From: Lophius americanus
Taxonomy: Eukaryota > Chordata > Actinopteri > Lophiiformes > Lophiidae
Assembly (NCBI GenBank): GCA_037951165.1
Contig: JBBDHG010000025.1
Coordinates: 466,001-530,000 of the forward strand
DNA: 64,000 bases
Direction of reading: 5' to 3'
Made by a program: the position numbers and the translations under genes. This document shows positions 35,857-47,901 of the stretch, piece by piece. Positions within the stretch are counted from its first letter, which is position 1, and every line of letters begins with the position of its first letter. The notes beneath the pieces are model-generated. The model had not been told where the DNA came from, did not search any database, and saw only the letters and a list, made by a program, of their open reading frames with translations.

Positions 35857-36480
35857 ACATGCATTCATCCAGTAACATGCATTAATCCAGTAACATGCAT
35901 AAATCCAGTAACATGCATTAATCCAGTAACATGCATTCATCCAGTAACATGCATTAATCCAGTAACATGCATTCATCCAGTAACATGCATTCATCCAGTA
36001 ACATGCATTCATCCAGTAACATGCATTCATCCAGTAACATGCATTCATCCAGTAACATGCATTCATGCAGTAACATGCATTCATCCAGTAACATGCATTC
36101 ATCCAGTAACATGCATTCATCCAGTAACATGCATTCATCCAGTAACATGCATTCATCCAGTAACATGCATTCATCCAGTAACATGCATTCATCCAGTAAC
36201 ATGCATTCATCCAGTAACATGCATTAATCCAGTAACATGCATTCATGCAGTAACATGTATTCATCCAGTAACATGCATTCATGCAGTAACATGCATTCAT
36301 CCAGTAACATGCATTCATCCAGTAACATGCATTCATCCAGTAACATGCATTCATCCAGTAACATGCATTCATCCAGTAACATGCATTAATCCAGTAACAT
36401 GCATTAATCCAGTAACATGCATTCATCCAGTAACATGCATTCATCCAGTAACATGCATTCATCCAGTAACATGCATTAAT
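35857..36480. repeat. 18-bp minisatellite array 8
   Basis: Same length as array 7 and nearly the same unit order, in the next tandem 2.53-kb block. Confidence 0.95.
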
Positions 36481-36979
36481 GTGAGAGGAATGTATAAAGA
36501 GTGACAGTGACAGAGGAAGGAGAAAAGCTCAGTGCATCATGGGAGATCCCCAGCAAACTAAACCTATAGCAGCATAGATAAGAGCTAGTTTATGCCAGCC
36601 TTATTTATAAGCGTTATCACAAAAGGTTTTAAACATACTTTTAAATGTAGAGGGTTTCTGCCCACCCTGTATGTATCTATATGTGTATATATGTGCATAT
36701 ATATATGTTTCTATGTGTATGTATATATACTATATCTCCTATTATAAAATATGTCCTCTTTTTTAGTCACCTTCTATCTATCTGTCTACCCACCCATCCC
36801 TCCCTCCCTCCGTCTTTATCCAGCACATTTCATTAAAAAGGCAATTCAAAGTGTTTTACACAACCGATAAAGTCACTTTGAGACAAATTGCAGAAGAAGA
36901 TTAAGCCATAGTTCAAAACAATTGCGAAAACTGAAAAATTACATACAAACAAAAATAAAATGAATAAAAAGAAGAAAAT

Positions 36980-37411
36980 CTACAGATCAAACCGTTTCGT
37001 TCTCAGACACAAAACTGTGTTATTCTGTCTGAAGTGGGGGCGGGGTTTAGCCCTGTATGCACTACGTATATCGCAGTAAACATGATCCAGTGTGTTCTTA
37101 TCACTGGTTGGAATATCCACATGATGGTAGTATTTATCAAATATAGTAAGTATTTTACACTGATTAAAGTCTCCAGGCGGTGATAAAAACAGCATCAGGA
37201 TGAACGTCTCTAACGCACTGATGGTGTCGTGGAGTTTGTTGAGCGCTGCCTTGGAGTTATGATAGACTTTGTTTGCTTTTGTAAATGAACTCTTCAAATA
37301 CACAGACAGAGTGATGATACTAGAGATTAACACTTTATCCATGTCTCTCGTCTTTCTCACGGGGACAGAAACAGGTTCTAGAGTTCCAGGTGAGTATAAA
37401 AACCAGAACAT
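36980..37411 (-). mobile_element. LINE endonuclease relic upstream of copy H
   Basis: Open-frame version as before copy F, with GDFNQ and AYRAKPRPHF in one frame. Confidence 0.62.
37395..37401 (+). promoter_or_regulatory. TATA box, copy H
   Basis: TATAAAA 102 bp before the ATG. Confidence 0.6.
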
Positions 37412-37496
37412 TCCAGGAAGAGACGACAGAGAAACTTACAAGAGTCACCAGAAGAGACAAAGCAGTGAAGAACTGAACCCGTCAGAACCTCCAGAG

Positions 37497-37816
37497 ATGA
37501 AGACGTTCCCTGCTGCAGTTCTTGTGGCCCTCATGCTCACCTTCATCTGGATCCAGGAGAGTTCTGCTCGTCCACCATATCCGTACGAAAACTGGGAGAC
37601 TTTTATTCAGCAATGGCACCAGAAGGATGTTATCAACCCAAGAACAAATCAGGTAAGAATTTGTCTTAGATTTATTTAATATGCTAATCAAACATTTAAA
37701 AGTGGATCCAAGTTTATATGTGAACAATTCATTGACAGATAAAATTTGGGGAGAGAAAACCAGCCTTAAAGGAAAGGCGTCAAAACCGGAGCCACAGATA
37801 TAGAATTGTATGTTGA
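37497..37816 (+). CDS. Hepcidin-signal cationic peptide gene, copy H (long form)
   Basis: Predicted 77-residue secreted peptide; exons 37497-37652 and 37739-37816, intron 86 bp. The signal peptide differs from copy A at one residue (Thr5 to Pro). The mature part starts RPPYPYEN, keeps the WETFIQQW stretch of copy D, and exon 2 starts IKFGERKPALKERR and ends YRIVC-stop: 12 Lys/Arg against 5 Asp/Glu, one Cys. Against copy D, the 25 exon-2 sense codons show 18 changed codons, all amino-acid replacing, while the intron differs at about 2 of 86 bases. The poly(A)-like signal is AATAGA. The +1 frame of exon 2 has stops, so phase 0 is preferred. Confidence 0.72.
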
Positions 37817-38601
37817 ACTACCCGACATGCTTAAAAATTCAATCAGTGTCTGCAAATCTAAGTGTTTTTGTTTTTATGTACAAAACATGAATTTTGACCC
37901 AGTTTCCAATAGACTTTATTTACTTTTGTAAATGAACTTTTCAAATACGCAGACAGAGAGATGATACTAGAGATGAACACTTTACTCACGTCTCTCCTCT
38001 TTCTCACAGCGACATCAGGGTCTTGCTCTACATCATGTTTCAGAATGAATGATCCTGATGGTCTGATGCGGTCGATGCCGAATGATTCCTGCACCAGCCT
38101 GGAATTTCTACAACAAACAATAAATGTAACCTTCTGAATGATTTTGTTTTTCTCTCTTCTACCAATTTCATCATTTGTTCCTGGTGGTAAAAATCTATCA
38201 GTGGATTTGGACCTGCTGTCATTCATGTTTAATCAGTGATGTCATTGTTTGATCCCCATCCTGGGTTTAATATATGCAGATCCTCCAGTGGATGATCACA
38301 ATAAACTTTATTCTGATGAAGACAAAACGTGTGAACAGATCTTTCATCTCCAGAATAATGTAAAAACAGTCGTTTGGAGTTTTTCTGTCAACTGGATCAA
38401 ATTTGTCGACTTGTTTTATTGACGCAAATACAAGAAACAGTGGAAATAAAAATGTAGAGTTCTATTACACATCTGTGGGTTTTAGTTAAACTATTATCTT
38501 TTGATATATATCAAAAGATATAAAGAAAAACTCACCTTTTATTATTTAGCAACGTTCATGCGAAGATTAAACACAAAAAGAAAAAAGTATTAGCACACAC
38601 A

Positions 38602-39535
38602 AAATCTAGGTGACTTTAACATTCACGTAGATAAAGACAGAGATAGTCTCGGTGCTGCGTTTAACTTAATATTAGACTGTGTTGGTTTCAGTCAGTGTGT
38701 TAATGAACCCACTCATTGTTTTAATCACACCCTGGATTTAGTCCTGACATAATTGACATTGAACAACTAAAAGTTCATCCACAGAACCCACTGCTATCAG
38801 ACCACTGTTTGATAACTAAATCACTCGCCACTAGAAAAATCATTCTAGACTACAAATATATCTGAAGAAGCTGTAACAACATTTAAAGAAACTCTTCCAT
38901 CATCACTTAGTTCAGCTGCATGTCTCGACTTAAAAGAATCGGACTCTAACGTTAGTCCTGCGCATATTGATTATTTTGTGGAAAGGGATGCAAACTCACT
39001 CAGATTAACTCTGGACTCTATCGCCCCCCTAAAAAGGAAGAGTGTGAAACAAAGGAGAGAAGCTCCATGGTTCAACAACCTGACTCCAAACCTCAAACAA
39101 ACATAAACTGGAAAGAAAACGGCATCACAGAAAGTTTGTAGAGTCCCGCTTAGCCTGACAACATAGTATTAAAACATATAGGAGAGACATCCTCAGCGCC
39201 AGAGCGGCCCGTTACTCTGCACCGATAGAAAACCATCAGAACATCCCCAGGGTTCTGTTCAGCACTTTAGGCAGGCTGACTGAGAGTCAAGAGTTCTATT
39301 GAGCCCCGTATTCCTAGAACCCTTAGTAGCGACGACTTCATGAGTTTCTTTAATGACAAAATTATAAGTATTAGGGACAAGATCCACAACCTCCTGCCTT
39401 CAAATGGTTCTTGTTTACCACCAAGGACTATGTGCTCAGAAACAACAGATAGACCTGGAGCAGATCTAAACCGCTTCAGTCCTATTGATCTTAAACAATT
39501 AACATTTCCTCATCCAAAACAACCACTTGTCTCCT
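38602..39535 (+). mobile_element. LINE endonuclease fragment with uninterrupted 3' part
   Basis: Same fragment, but here the frame passes FMSFFNDKI and continues with ISIRDKIHNLL, then DLNRFSPIDLKQL, to about 39535. This shows the LINE sequence that the satellite arrays interrupt or replace in the other copies. Confidence 0.65.
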
Positions 39536-39860
39536 AGACCCCATCCCAACTACAACCTTTCTCCTAGAACCGATCCCAACTGGACTGCTTAAAGAAAGTT
39601 TACCCTTAGTCAGCAACTCTCTATATTTATAATTAGGGTTTTAGAGTTTTATAATTGGGTTTTAAAAGGGGGAGAGACTAGTAACGATATCGTCAATTCT
39701 AATCCACTTTCCTCCGCTTCTCCAGGGTTGGGCAGCGGCGGCAACAGGGATCCCAGGTTGACTATAACAATAGTAGTAATATAACATTTAGCAATAGCCT
39801 CTGGGGAAATACTATACAATAATAACAATAATAATACTAGTAATCATCATTAAACCATTT

Positions 39861-40070
39861 ATATGCATTAATCCAGAAACATGCATTAATCCGGTGACAG
39901 GCATTAATCCAGAAACATGAATTAATCCAGCAACATGCATTAATCCAGTAACATGCATTAATCCAGTAACATGCATTAATCCAGTAACATGCATTAATCC
40001 AGAAACATGCACTAATCCAGAAACATGCATTAATCCAGTAACATGCATTAATCCAGTGACATGCATTAAA
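39861..40070. repeat. 18-bp minisatellite array 9
   Basis: About 12 units located downstream of, not at, the LINE site used by arrays 1, 2, 4, 11 and 12. Confidence 0.92.
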
Positions 40071-40379
40071 GTGAGAGGGATGTATAAAGAGTGAGAGTGA
40101 GAGAGGAATAGAAAAAAGCTCAATGCATCATGGGAGATCCCTTAGTAGTCAAAACCTATAGCAGCATAGCTAAGAGCTAGTTTATGCCAGCCTTACTCAT
40201 AAGCTTTATCATAAAAAAAAGGTTTTAAGCCTAATCTTAAATGCAGAGGGGGTTTCTGCCCCCCGAACCCAGATTGGGAAAAGGTTCCAAAGGAGAATTT
40301 TAATCCTGTATTATAATTTACAGGTGTATTTTATTTGTTAATTTTTCTGTCAGAGTATATATGTGTGTAGTCACTTTCT

Positions 40380-40386
40380 ATGTCTG

Positions 40387-40444
<58 letters not shown>

Positions 40445-40476
40445 CCTTTGTCTGTCTGTCTGTCTGTCTGTCTGCC

Positions 40477-40512
<36 letters not shown>
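40380..40512. repeat. (TCTA)n/(TCTG)n microsatellite
   Basis: Pure TCTA then TCTG runs that directly abut a truncated LINE. Confidence 0.95.
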
Positions 40513-40513
<1 letters not shown>

Positions 40514-41440
40514 ATCTTTATTGAATATTTCTGAGATGATGAAAGGAGATCTTGCAGATGTGTTCGATGTGGGATTGAAAAGTGAGTTGAGGGTCGAATC
40601 TTACGCAGAGGTTGGTGATTGATGAAGAGAGGGGAATGTCATGACCAGAGAAGGTAATACTGGTTATGGAGAGGACTGGGTCTGATGTGGTGTGCCAATT
40701 AAAATAGCTTCGGTTTTGGAGCTGTTCAACTGGAGAAAGTTGTTTTTCATCCACACCTTTATCTCCTCCAGACAAGCGCGGAGTTGACAGGGGAGATGAT
40801 GATGACGATGAGGATGGAGAGGCTGCGGAGGAACATGTGTCAGTTTTTATGTAGATTTGCGTGTCATCAGCGTCCAAATGAAATGAGAGTCCATATGGAC
40901 TGATGACACGGCCAAGGGGGAGCATGTACAGTATGAAGAGAATGGGGCCAAGGACTGATCCCTGGGGGACCCCACAGGTGACGGTGTGTGTCCGGGACTT
41001 CGAACTTCCAAGGGAAACGTATTCTGTTCTGTCAGTGAGGTAGGATTGAAACCAGTTTAGGGCGGTGGCAGTGAGTCCAGTGGTGTGATGTAGGCGGTGT
41101 AGGAGTGTTCCAGGGTCAACTGTGTCGAAGGCAGCAGACAAATCAAGGAGAATCAGGAGGGAAGGTGAACCAGCATCTGCTGCCATCCGATGGTTTCTTT
41201 GTGACTTTAAGCAGAACTGTTTCTGTGCTGTGGGCGGAGCCAAAACCAGACTGAAAGGTTTCAAAAAGGTTGTTGTATTTGAGGTGGTCCTGAAGGTGGG
41301 CAGCAACTACTTTTTCCAGAACTTTGGAGAGGAATGGGACTTTGGAAGTGGGCCTGTGATTAGTAAAAGTTGTCTTGAGGAAATTCACAAAAGTTGGATC
41401 AGCCTGGGATCTCATTTTTCCACTTTGCTTTTGAGTCTGG
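40510..41440 (-). mobile_element. L2-type LINE reverse transcriptase, truncated copy 4
   Basis: Contains AAFDTVD and GVPQGSVLGP, but CYADD is changed to LDADD. The 3' portion is missing: the LINE joins directly to TCTA/TCTG simple repeats at about 40512. Confidence 0.83.
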
Positions 41441-41629
41441 TTCTGAATCTAGTCCTCAACGGGTTCATGATTCTGGTTTGCATTGATGGCTCTTACGTTA
41501 TTTTTTTATCAACAATTTAAAATATGAAATTAATAAAGATTTTAAACTGGAATATTTTATTCTTCCAGATCTGAGATGTTTGATTTAAGTGTTCTCATTA
41601 AAATCTTGAGCAGTGTGTATAGTGTGTAA

Positions 41630-41640
41630 ATATATATATA

Positions 41641-41682
<42 letters not shown>

Positions 41683-41805
41683 TATATATATATATATATA
41701 TATGTGTTTATATATATATATATATATATATAAACACACATATATATATATATAAACATATATATATATATATATATATAAATCTAAATATATATATATA
41801 AAAAG
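41630..41805. repeat. Long (TA)n with GTTT interruptions
   Basis: Includes mirrored blocks (TATATGTTTATATA and TATATAAACATATA) that could form long hairpins. Confidence 0.9.
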
Positions 41806-42058
41806 ATTCTCTATATATTTATTTATTTGTGTTTAAATAGAGGTATAAAATACAGACAAATATAAAGAATATCATTTCGAGTACCTGCCCACGTGTTTGT
41901 AGATGTTATCATGAGAGACATGATCAAAGTGTTCATCTCTAGTATAATCACTCTGTCTGTGTATTTGAAGAGTTCATTTACAAAAGCAAACAAAGTCTAT
42001 CATAACTCAGGACATTTACTGCTGTGTTTTTGGCTGTTGTTTAACTCCAGGGCAGCAC

Positions 42059-42439
42059 TCAAACATTAATGCATGTTACCGTTTCTAACGCACTGATGGT
42101 GTTGTGGAGTTTGCTGAGCGCTGCCTTGGAGTTAGTTCGGGGCGGGATGTAAACAACAGCCAAAAACACGGCAGTAAATTTCCTGGCTAGATAATAGGGA
42201 CGGCATTTCAGCAGTAAAAACTCCACATCTTGTCTTTCACAAAGGAGGATGTGGGTTCTGATCAACATCCTGTCTGGATGTCTTTGACCGAGTTTACGAT
42301 AGGCTTTACTTGTCTTTTTAAACGAACTCTTCAAATATGTAGAGAGAGTGGTGATACTAGAGATTAATACTGTGCTCATGTCTCTCCTCTTTCTCACGGG
42401 GAGAGAAACTCCTGATGGTGGATTTGGACCAGCTGTCAT
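42059..42439 (-). mobile_element. LINE endonuclease middle fragment, copy 4
   Basis: Open over 126 codons; close to the copy at 20087. Confidence 0.65.
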
Positions 42440-42649
42440 TCATGTTTAATCAGTGATGTCCTTGTTTGATCCCCATCCTCGGTTTAATATATGCAGATCC
42501 ACCGGTGGACGACCACAATAAACCTCATTCTGATGAGGATAAAACGTGTGAACAGATCTTTCATCTTTAGAAAAATGTATAAGCAGTCGTGTGTAAATAC
42601 AAGGAACAGTGGAATTAAACATTTAAAAATTCTAAAAACACATGCATTC

Positions 42650-42903
42650 ATCCAGTAACATGCATTAATCCAGTAACATGCATTCATGCAGTAACATGCA
42701 TTCATCAAGTAACATGCATTAATCCAGTAACATGCATTCATCCAGTAACATGCATTAATCCAGTAACATGCATTAATCCAGTAACATGCATTAATCCAGT
42801 AACATGCATTCATGCAGTAACATGCATTCATCCAGTAACATGCATTCATGCAGTAACATGCATTAATCCAGTAACATGCATTAATCCAGTAACATGCATT
42901 AAT
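42650..42903. repeat. 18-bp minisatellite array 10
   Basis: About 14 units, ATTCATCC and ATTAATCC mixed. Confidence 0.95.
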
Positions 42904-43425
42904 GTGAGAGGAATGTATAAAGAGTGACAGTGACAGAGGAAGGAGAAAAGCTCAGTGCATCATGGGAGATCCCCAGCAAACTAAACCTATAGCAGCATAG
43001 ATAAGAGCTAGTTTATGCCAGCCTTATTTATAGGCGTTATCACAAAAGGTTTTAAACCTACTTTTAAATGTAGAGAGGGTTTCTGCCCCCCCTGTATGTA
43101 TCTATATGTGTATATATGTGCATATATATATGTTTCTATGTGTATGTATATATACTATATGTCCTATTATAAAATATGTTCTTTTTTAGTCACCTTCTAT
43201 CTGTCTGTCTACCCACCCATCCCTCCCTCCCTCCGTCTTTATCCAGCACATTTCATTAAAAAGGCAATTCAAAGTGTTTTACACAACCGATAAAGTCACT
43301 TTGAGACAAATTGCAGAAGAAGATTAAGCCATAGTTCAAAACAATTGCGAAAACTGAAAAATTACATACAAACAAAAATAAAATGAATAAAAAGAAGAAA
43401 ATCTACAGATCAAACCGTTTCGTTC

Positions 43426-43833
43426 TCAGACACAAAACTGTGTTATTCTGTCTGAAGTGGGGGCGGGGTTTAGCCCTGTATGCACTACGTATATCGCAGT
43501 AAACATGATCCAGTGTGTTCTTATCACTGGTTGGAATATCCACATGATGGTAGTATTTATCAAATATAGTAAGTATTTTACACTGATTAAAGTCTCCAGC
43601 GGTGATAAAAACAGCATCAGGATGAACGTCTCTAACGCACTGATGGTGTCGTGGAGTTTGTTGAGCGCTGCCTTGGAGTTATGATAGACTTTGTTTGCTT
43701 TTGTAAATGAACTCTTCAAATACACAGACAGAGTGATGATACTAGAGATTAACACTTTATCCATGTCTCTCGTCTTTCTCACGGGGACAGAAACAGGTTC
43801 TAGAGTTCCAGGTGAGTATAAAAACCAGAACAT
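43426..43833 (-). mobile_element. LINE endonuclease relic upstream of copy I
   Basis: Frameshifted version as before copy C. Confidence 0.6.
43817..43823 (+). promoter_or_regulatory. TATA box, copy I
   Basis: TATAAAA 102 bp before the ATG. Confidence 0.6.
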
Positions 43834-43918
43834 TCCAGGAAGAGACGACAGAGAAACTTACAAGAGTCACCAGAAGAGACAAAGCAGTGAAGAACTGAAC
43901 CCGTCAGAACCTCCAGAG

Positions 43919-44211
43919 ATGAAGACGTTCACTGCTGCAGTTCTTGTGGCCCTCATGCTCACCTTCATCTGGATCCAGGAGAGTTCTGCTCGTCCAAATT
44001 TACCGTCCAGAATCCAGAAGGATGTTGTTAACCCAAAGATAAATAAGGTAAGAATTTGTCTTAGATTTATTTAATATGCTAATCAAACATTTAAAAGTGG
44101 ATCCAAGTTTATATGTGAACAATTCATTGACAGATACGACCTCAAGAGAGAAAACCAGCCACAAAGGGAGACCCTGGACTTCTGAGACTCAGACCTAGAA
44201 TTGTATGTTGA
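43919..44211 (+). CDS. Hepcidin-signal cationic peptide gene, copy I
   Basis: Predicted 68-residue secreted peptide; exons 43919-44047 and 44134-44211, intron 86 bp. Differs from copy C by one mature residue (Val28 to Leu, RPNLPSRIQKD); exon 2 is the same (ends RPRIVC-stop). Its surroundings match copy C from about 11.1 to 14.4 kb, with an offset of 30464 at the gene. Confidence 0.72.
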
Positions 44212-44992
44212 ACTTCCTTACATGCTGAAAAATTTAACCAGTGTCTGCAAATTAAAGTATTTTTGTTCATGTGTACAAAACATGAACTTTGACCCAGTTT
44301 CCAATAAACTTTATATGCTTTTGCAACAACTCCTCAAATACGCAGAGAGAGCGTTTTTTAAGCATTTTTTTTTTTCACTCACGTCTCTCCTCTTTCTCAC
44401 AGCGACATCGGGGTATTATTCGACATTTTGCCCACAAGTTACAGAATGAATGACCCTGATGTTCTGATTTGGTTGATGCCGAATGATTCCTGCACCGGCC
44501 TGGAATTTCTACAACAAACAATAAATGTAACCTTCTGAATGTTTTTGTTTTTCTCACTTAATCATTTGTTCCTGGTGGTAAAAATCTATCAGTGGATTTG
44601 GACCTGCTGTCAGTCATGTTTAATCAGTGATGTCATTGTTTGATCCCCATCCTGGGTTTAATATATGCAGATCCTCCAGTGGATGATCACAATAAACTTT
44701 ATTCTGATGAAGACAAAACGTGTGAACAGATCTTTCATCTCCAGAATACTGTAAAAACAGTCGTTTGGAGTTTTTCTCTCAACTGGATCAAATTTGTCGA
44801 CTTGTTTTATTGACGCAAATACAAGGAACAGTGGAAATAAAAATTTAGAGTTCTATTACACATCTGTGGGTTTTTATTTAAACTATTATCTTTTGATATA
44901 TATCAAAAGATATAAAGAAAAACTCACCTTTTATTATTTAGCAACGTTCATGCGAAGATTAAACACAAAAAGAAAAAAGTATTAGCACACAC

Positions 44993-45758
44993 AAAATCTA
45001 GGTGACTTTAACATTCACGTAGATAAAGACAGAGATAGTCTCGGTGCTGCGTTTAACTTAATATTAGACTGTGTTGGTTTCAGTCAGTGTGTTAATGAAC
45101 CCACTCATTGTTTTAATCACACCCTGGATTTAGTCCTGACTTAATTGACATTGAACAACTAAAAGTTCATCCACAGAACCCACTGCTATCAGACCACTGT
45201 TTGATAACTAAATCACTCGCCACTAGAAAAATCATTCTACTACAAATATATCTGAAGAAGCTGTAACAACATTTAAAGAAACTCTTCCATCATCACTTAG
45301 TTCAGCTGCATGTCTCGACTTAAAAGAATCGGACTCTAACGTTAGTCCTGCGCATATTGATTATTTTGTGGAAAGGGCTGCAAACTCACTCAGATTAACT
45401 CTGGACTCTATCGCCCCCCTAAAAAGGAAGGGTGTGAAACAAAGGAGAGAAGCTCCATGGTTCAACAACCTGACTCCAAACCTCAAACAAACATAAACTG
45501 GAAAGAAAACGGCGTCACAGAGAGTTTGTAGGGTACCGCTTAGCCTGACAACATAGTATTAAAACATATAGGAGAGACATCCTCAGCGCCAGAGCGGCCC
45601 GTTACTCTGCACCGATAGAAAACCATCAGAACATCCCCAGGGTTCTGTTCAGCACTTTAGGCAGGCTGACTGAGAGTCAGAGTTCTATTGAGCCCCGTAT
45701 TCCTAGAACTCTAAATAGCAACAACTTCATGAGTTTCATTAATGACAAAATTCCATTT
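44993..45758 (+). mobile_element. LINE endonuclease fragment, + strand
   Basis: Duplicate of 437-1202 at an offset of 44556. Confidence 0.65.
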
Positions 45759-46004
45759 ACATGCATTAATCCTGTTACATGCATTAATCCAATAACATGC
45801 ATTAATCCAGAAACATGCATAAATCCGGTAACATGCATTAATCCTGTTACATGCATTAATCCAATAACATGCATTAATCCAGAAACATGCATAAATCCGG
45901 TGACATGCATTAATCCATTTACATGCATTAATCCAGGAACATGCATTAATCCAGAAACATGCATTAATCCAGTTACATGCATTAATCCAGTAACATGCAT
46001 TAAT
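45759..46004. repeat. 18-bp minisatellite array 11
   Basis: Duplicate of array 1, same unit number. Confidence 0.95.
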
Positions 46005-46529
46005 GTGAGAGGAATGTATAAAGAGTGACAGTGACAGAGGAAGGAGAAAAGCTCAGTGCATCATGGGAGATCCCAAGCAATCTAAACCTATAGCAGAATA
46101 GATAAGAGCTAGTTTATGCCAGCCTTATTTATAAGCTTTATCACAAAAGGTTTTAAACATACTTTTAAATGTAGAGAGGGTTTCTGCCCACCCTGTATGT
46201 ATCTATATGTGTATATATGTGCATATATATATGTTTCTATGTGTATGTATATATACTATATCTCCTATTATAAAATATGTCCTCTTTTTTAGTCACCTTC
46301 TATCTGTCTGTCTACCCACCCATCCCTCCCTCCCTCCGTCTTTATCCAGCACATTTCATTAAAAAGGTAATTCAAAGTGTTTTACACAACCGATAAAGTC
46401 ACTTTGAGACAAATTGCAGAAGAAGATTAAGCCATAGTTCAAAACAGTTGCGAAAACTAAAAAATTACATACAAACCAAAAATAAAATGAAGAAAAAGAA
46501 GAAAATCTACAGATCAAACCGTTTCCTTC

Positions 46530-46868
46530 TCAGACACAAATCTGTGTTATTCTGTCTGAAGTGGGGGCGGGGTTTAGCCCTGTATGCACTACGTATATCG
46601 CAGTAAACATGATCCAGTGTGTTCTTATCACCAGTTGGAATATCCACATGATGGTAGTATTTATCAAATATAGTAAGTATTTTACACTGATTAAAGTCTC
46701 CAGCGGTGATAAAAACAGCATCAGGATGAACGTCTCTAACGCACTGATGGTGTCGTGGAGTTTGCTGAGCGCTGCCTTGGAGTTATGATAGACTTTGTTT
46801 TCTTTTGTAAATGAACTCTTCAAATACACAGACAGAGTGATGATACTAGACATTAACACTTTATCCAC
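46530..46868 (-). mobile_element. LINE endonuclease relic upstream of copy J
   Basis: Duplicate of 1974-2312; small deletions near 46885 shorten the open frame. Confidence 0.6.
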
Positions 46869-46918
46869 GTCTCTCGTCTTTCTCGGGGACAGAAACAGGT
46901 TCTAGAGTTCCAGGTGAG

Positions 46919-46925
46919 TATAAAA
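46919..46925 (+). promoter_or_regulatory. TATA box, copy J
   Basis: TATAAAA 102 bp before the ATG. Confidence 0.6.
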
Positions 46926-47020
46926 ACCAGAACATTCGAGGAAGAGACGACAGAGAAACTTACAAGAGTCACCAGAAGAGTCAAAGCAGTGAAGAACTGA
47001 ACCCGTCAGAACCTCCAGAG

Positions 47021-47313
47021 ATGAAGACGTTCACTGCTGCAGTTCTTGTGGCCCTCATGCTCACCTTCATCTGGATCCAGGAGAGTTCTGCTGGTCCAAA
47101 TGTACCGTCCAGAATCCAGAAGGATGTTGTTAACCCAAAGATAAATAAGGTAAGAATTTGTCTTAGATTTATTTAATATGCTAATCAAACATTTAAAAGT
47201 GGATCCAAGTTTATATGTGAACAATTCATTGACAGTCACAACGTAAGGAGAAAAAAACAGCCTCAAAGGGATACGATGGACTTCTGACGCTCAGACACAG
47301 ACGTGTATGTTGA
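47021..47313 (+). CDS. Hepcidin-signal cationic peptide gene, copy J
   Basis: Predicted 68-residue secreted peptide identical to copy A; exons 47021-47149 and 47236-47313, intron 86 bp. It is the last intact gene of the array on the right, inside the duplicate of 1-6575. A B-type gene, which follows copy A at 6744, is absent after copy J: the block breaks off at 51159 just before the place where it would begin. Confidence 0.72.
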
Positions 47314-47901
47314 ACTTCCTGACATGCTGAAAAATTTAACCAGTGTCTGTTAATCAAAGTATTTCTGTTCATGTGTACAAAACATGAACTTTGACCCAGT
47401 TTCCAATAAACTTTATATGCTTTTGCAACAACTCTTCAAATACGCAGAGAGAGCGTTTTTTAAGCATTTTTTTTTTTCACTCACGTCTCTCGTCTTTCTC
47501 ACAGCGACAACGGGGTATTATTCGACATTTTGCCGACAAGTTTCAGAATGAATGACTCTGGTGGTCTGATGTGGTCGATGCCGAATGATTCCTGCACCAG
47601 CCTGGAATTTCTACAACAAACAATAAATGTAACCTTCTGAATGTTTTTGTTTTTCTCTCTTCTACCAATTTCATCATTTGTTCCTGGTGGTAAAAATCTA
47701 TCAGTGGATTTGGACCTGCTGTCATTCATGTTTAATCAGTGATGTCATTGTTTGATCCCCATCCTGGGTTTAATATATGCAGATCCTCCAGTGGATGATC
47801 ACAATAAACTTTATTCTGATGAAGACAAAACTCACCTTTTATTATTTAGCAACGTTCATGCGAAGATTAAACACAAAAAGAAAAAAGTATTAGCACACAC
47901 A

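Larger units (their letters stand above)
32326..37394 (+). repeat. Tandem 2.53-kb gene-satellite-LINE units
   Basis: Two head-to-tail units (32326-34859 and 34860-37394), each holding promoter, gene (F, G), downstream block, satellite array and LINE relic; copy H begins a third, divergent unit. Confidence 0.93.
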
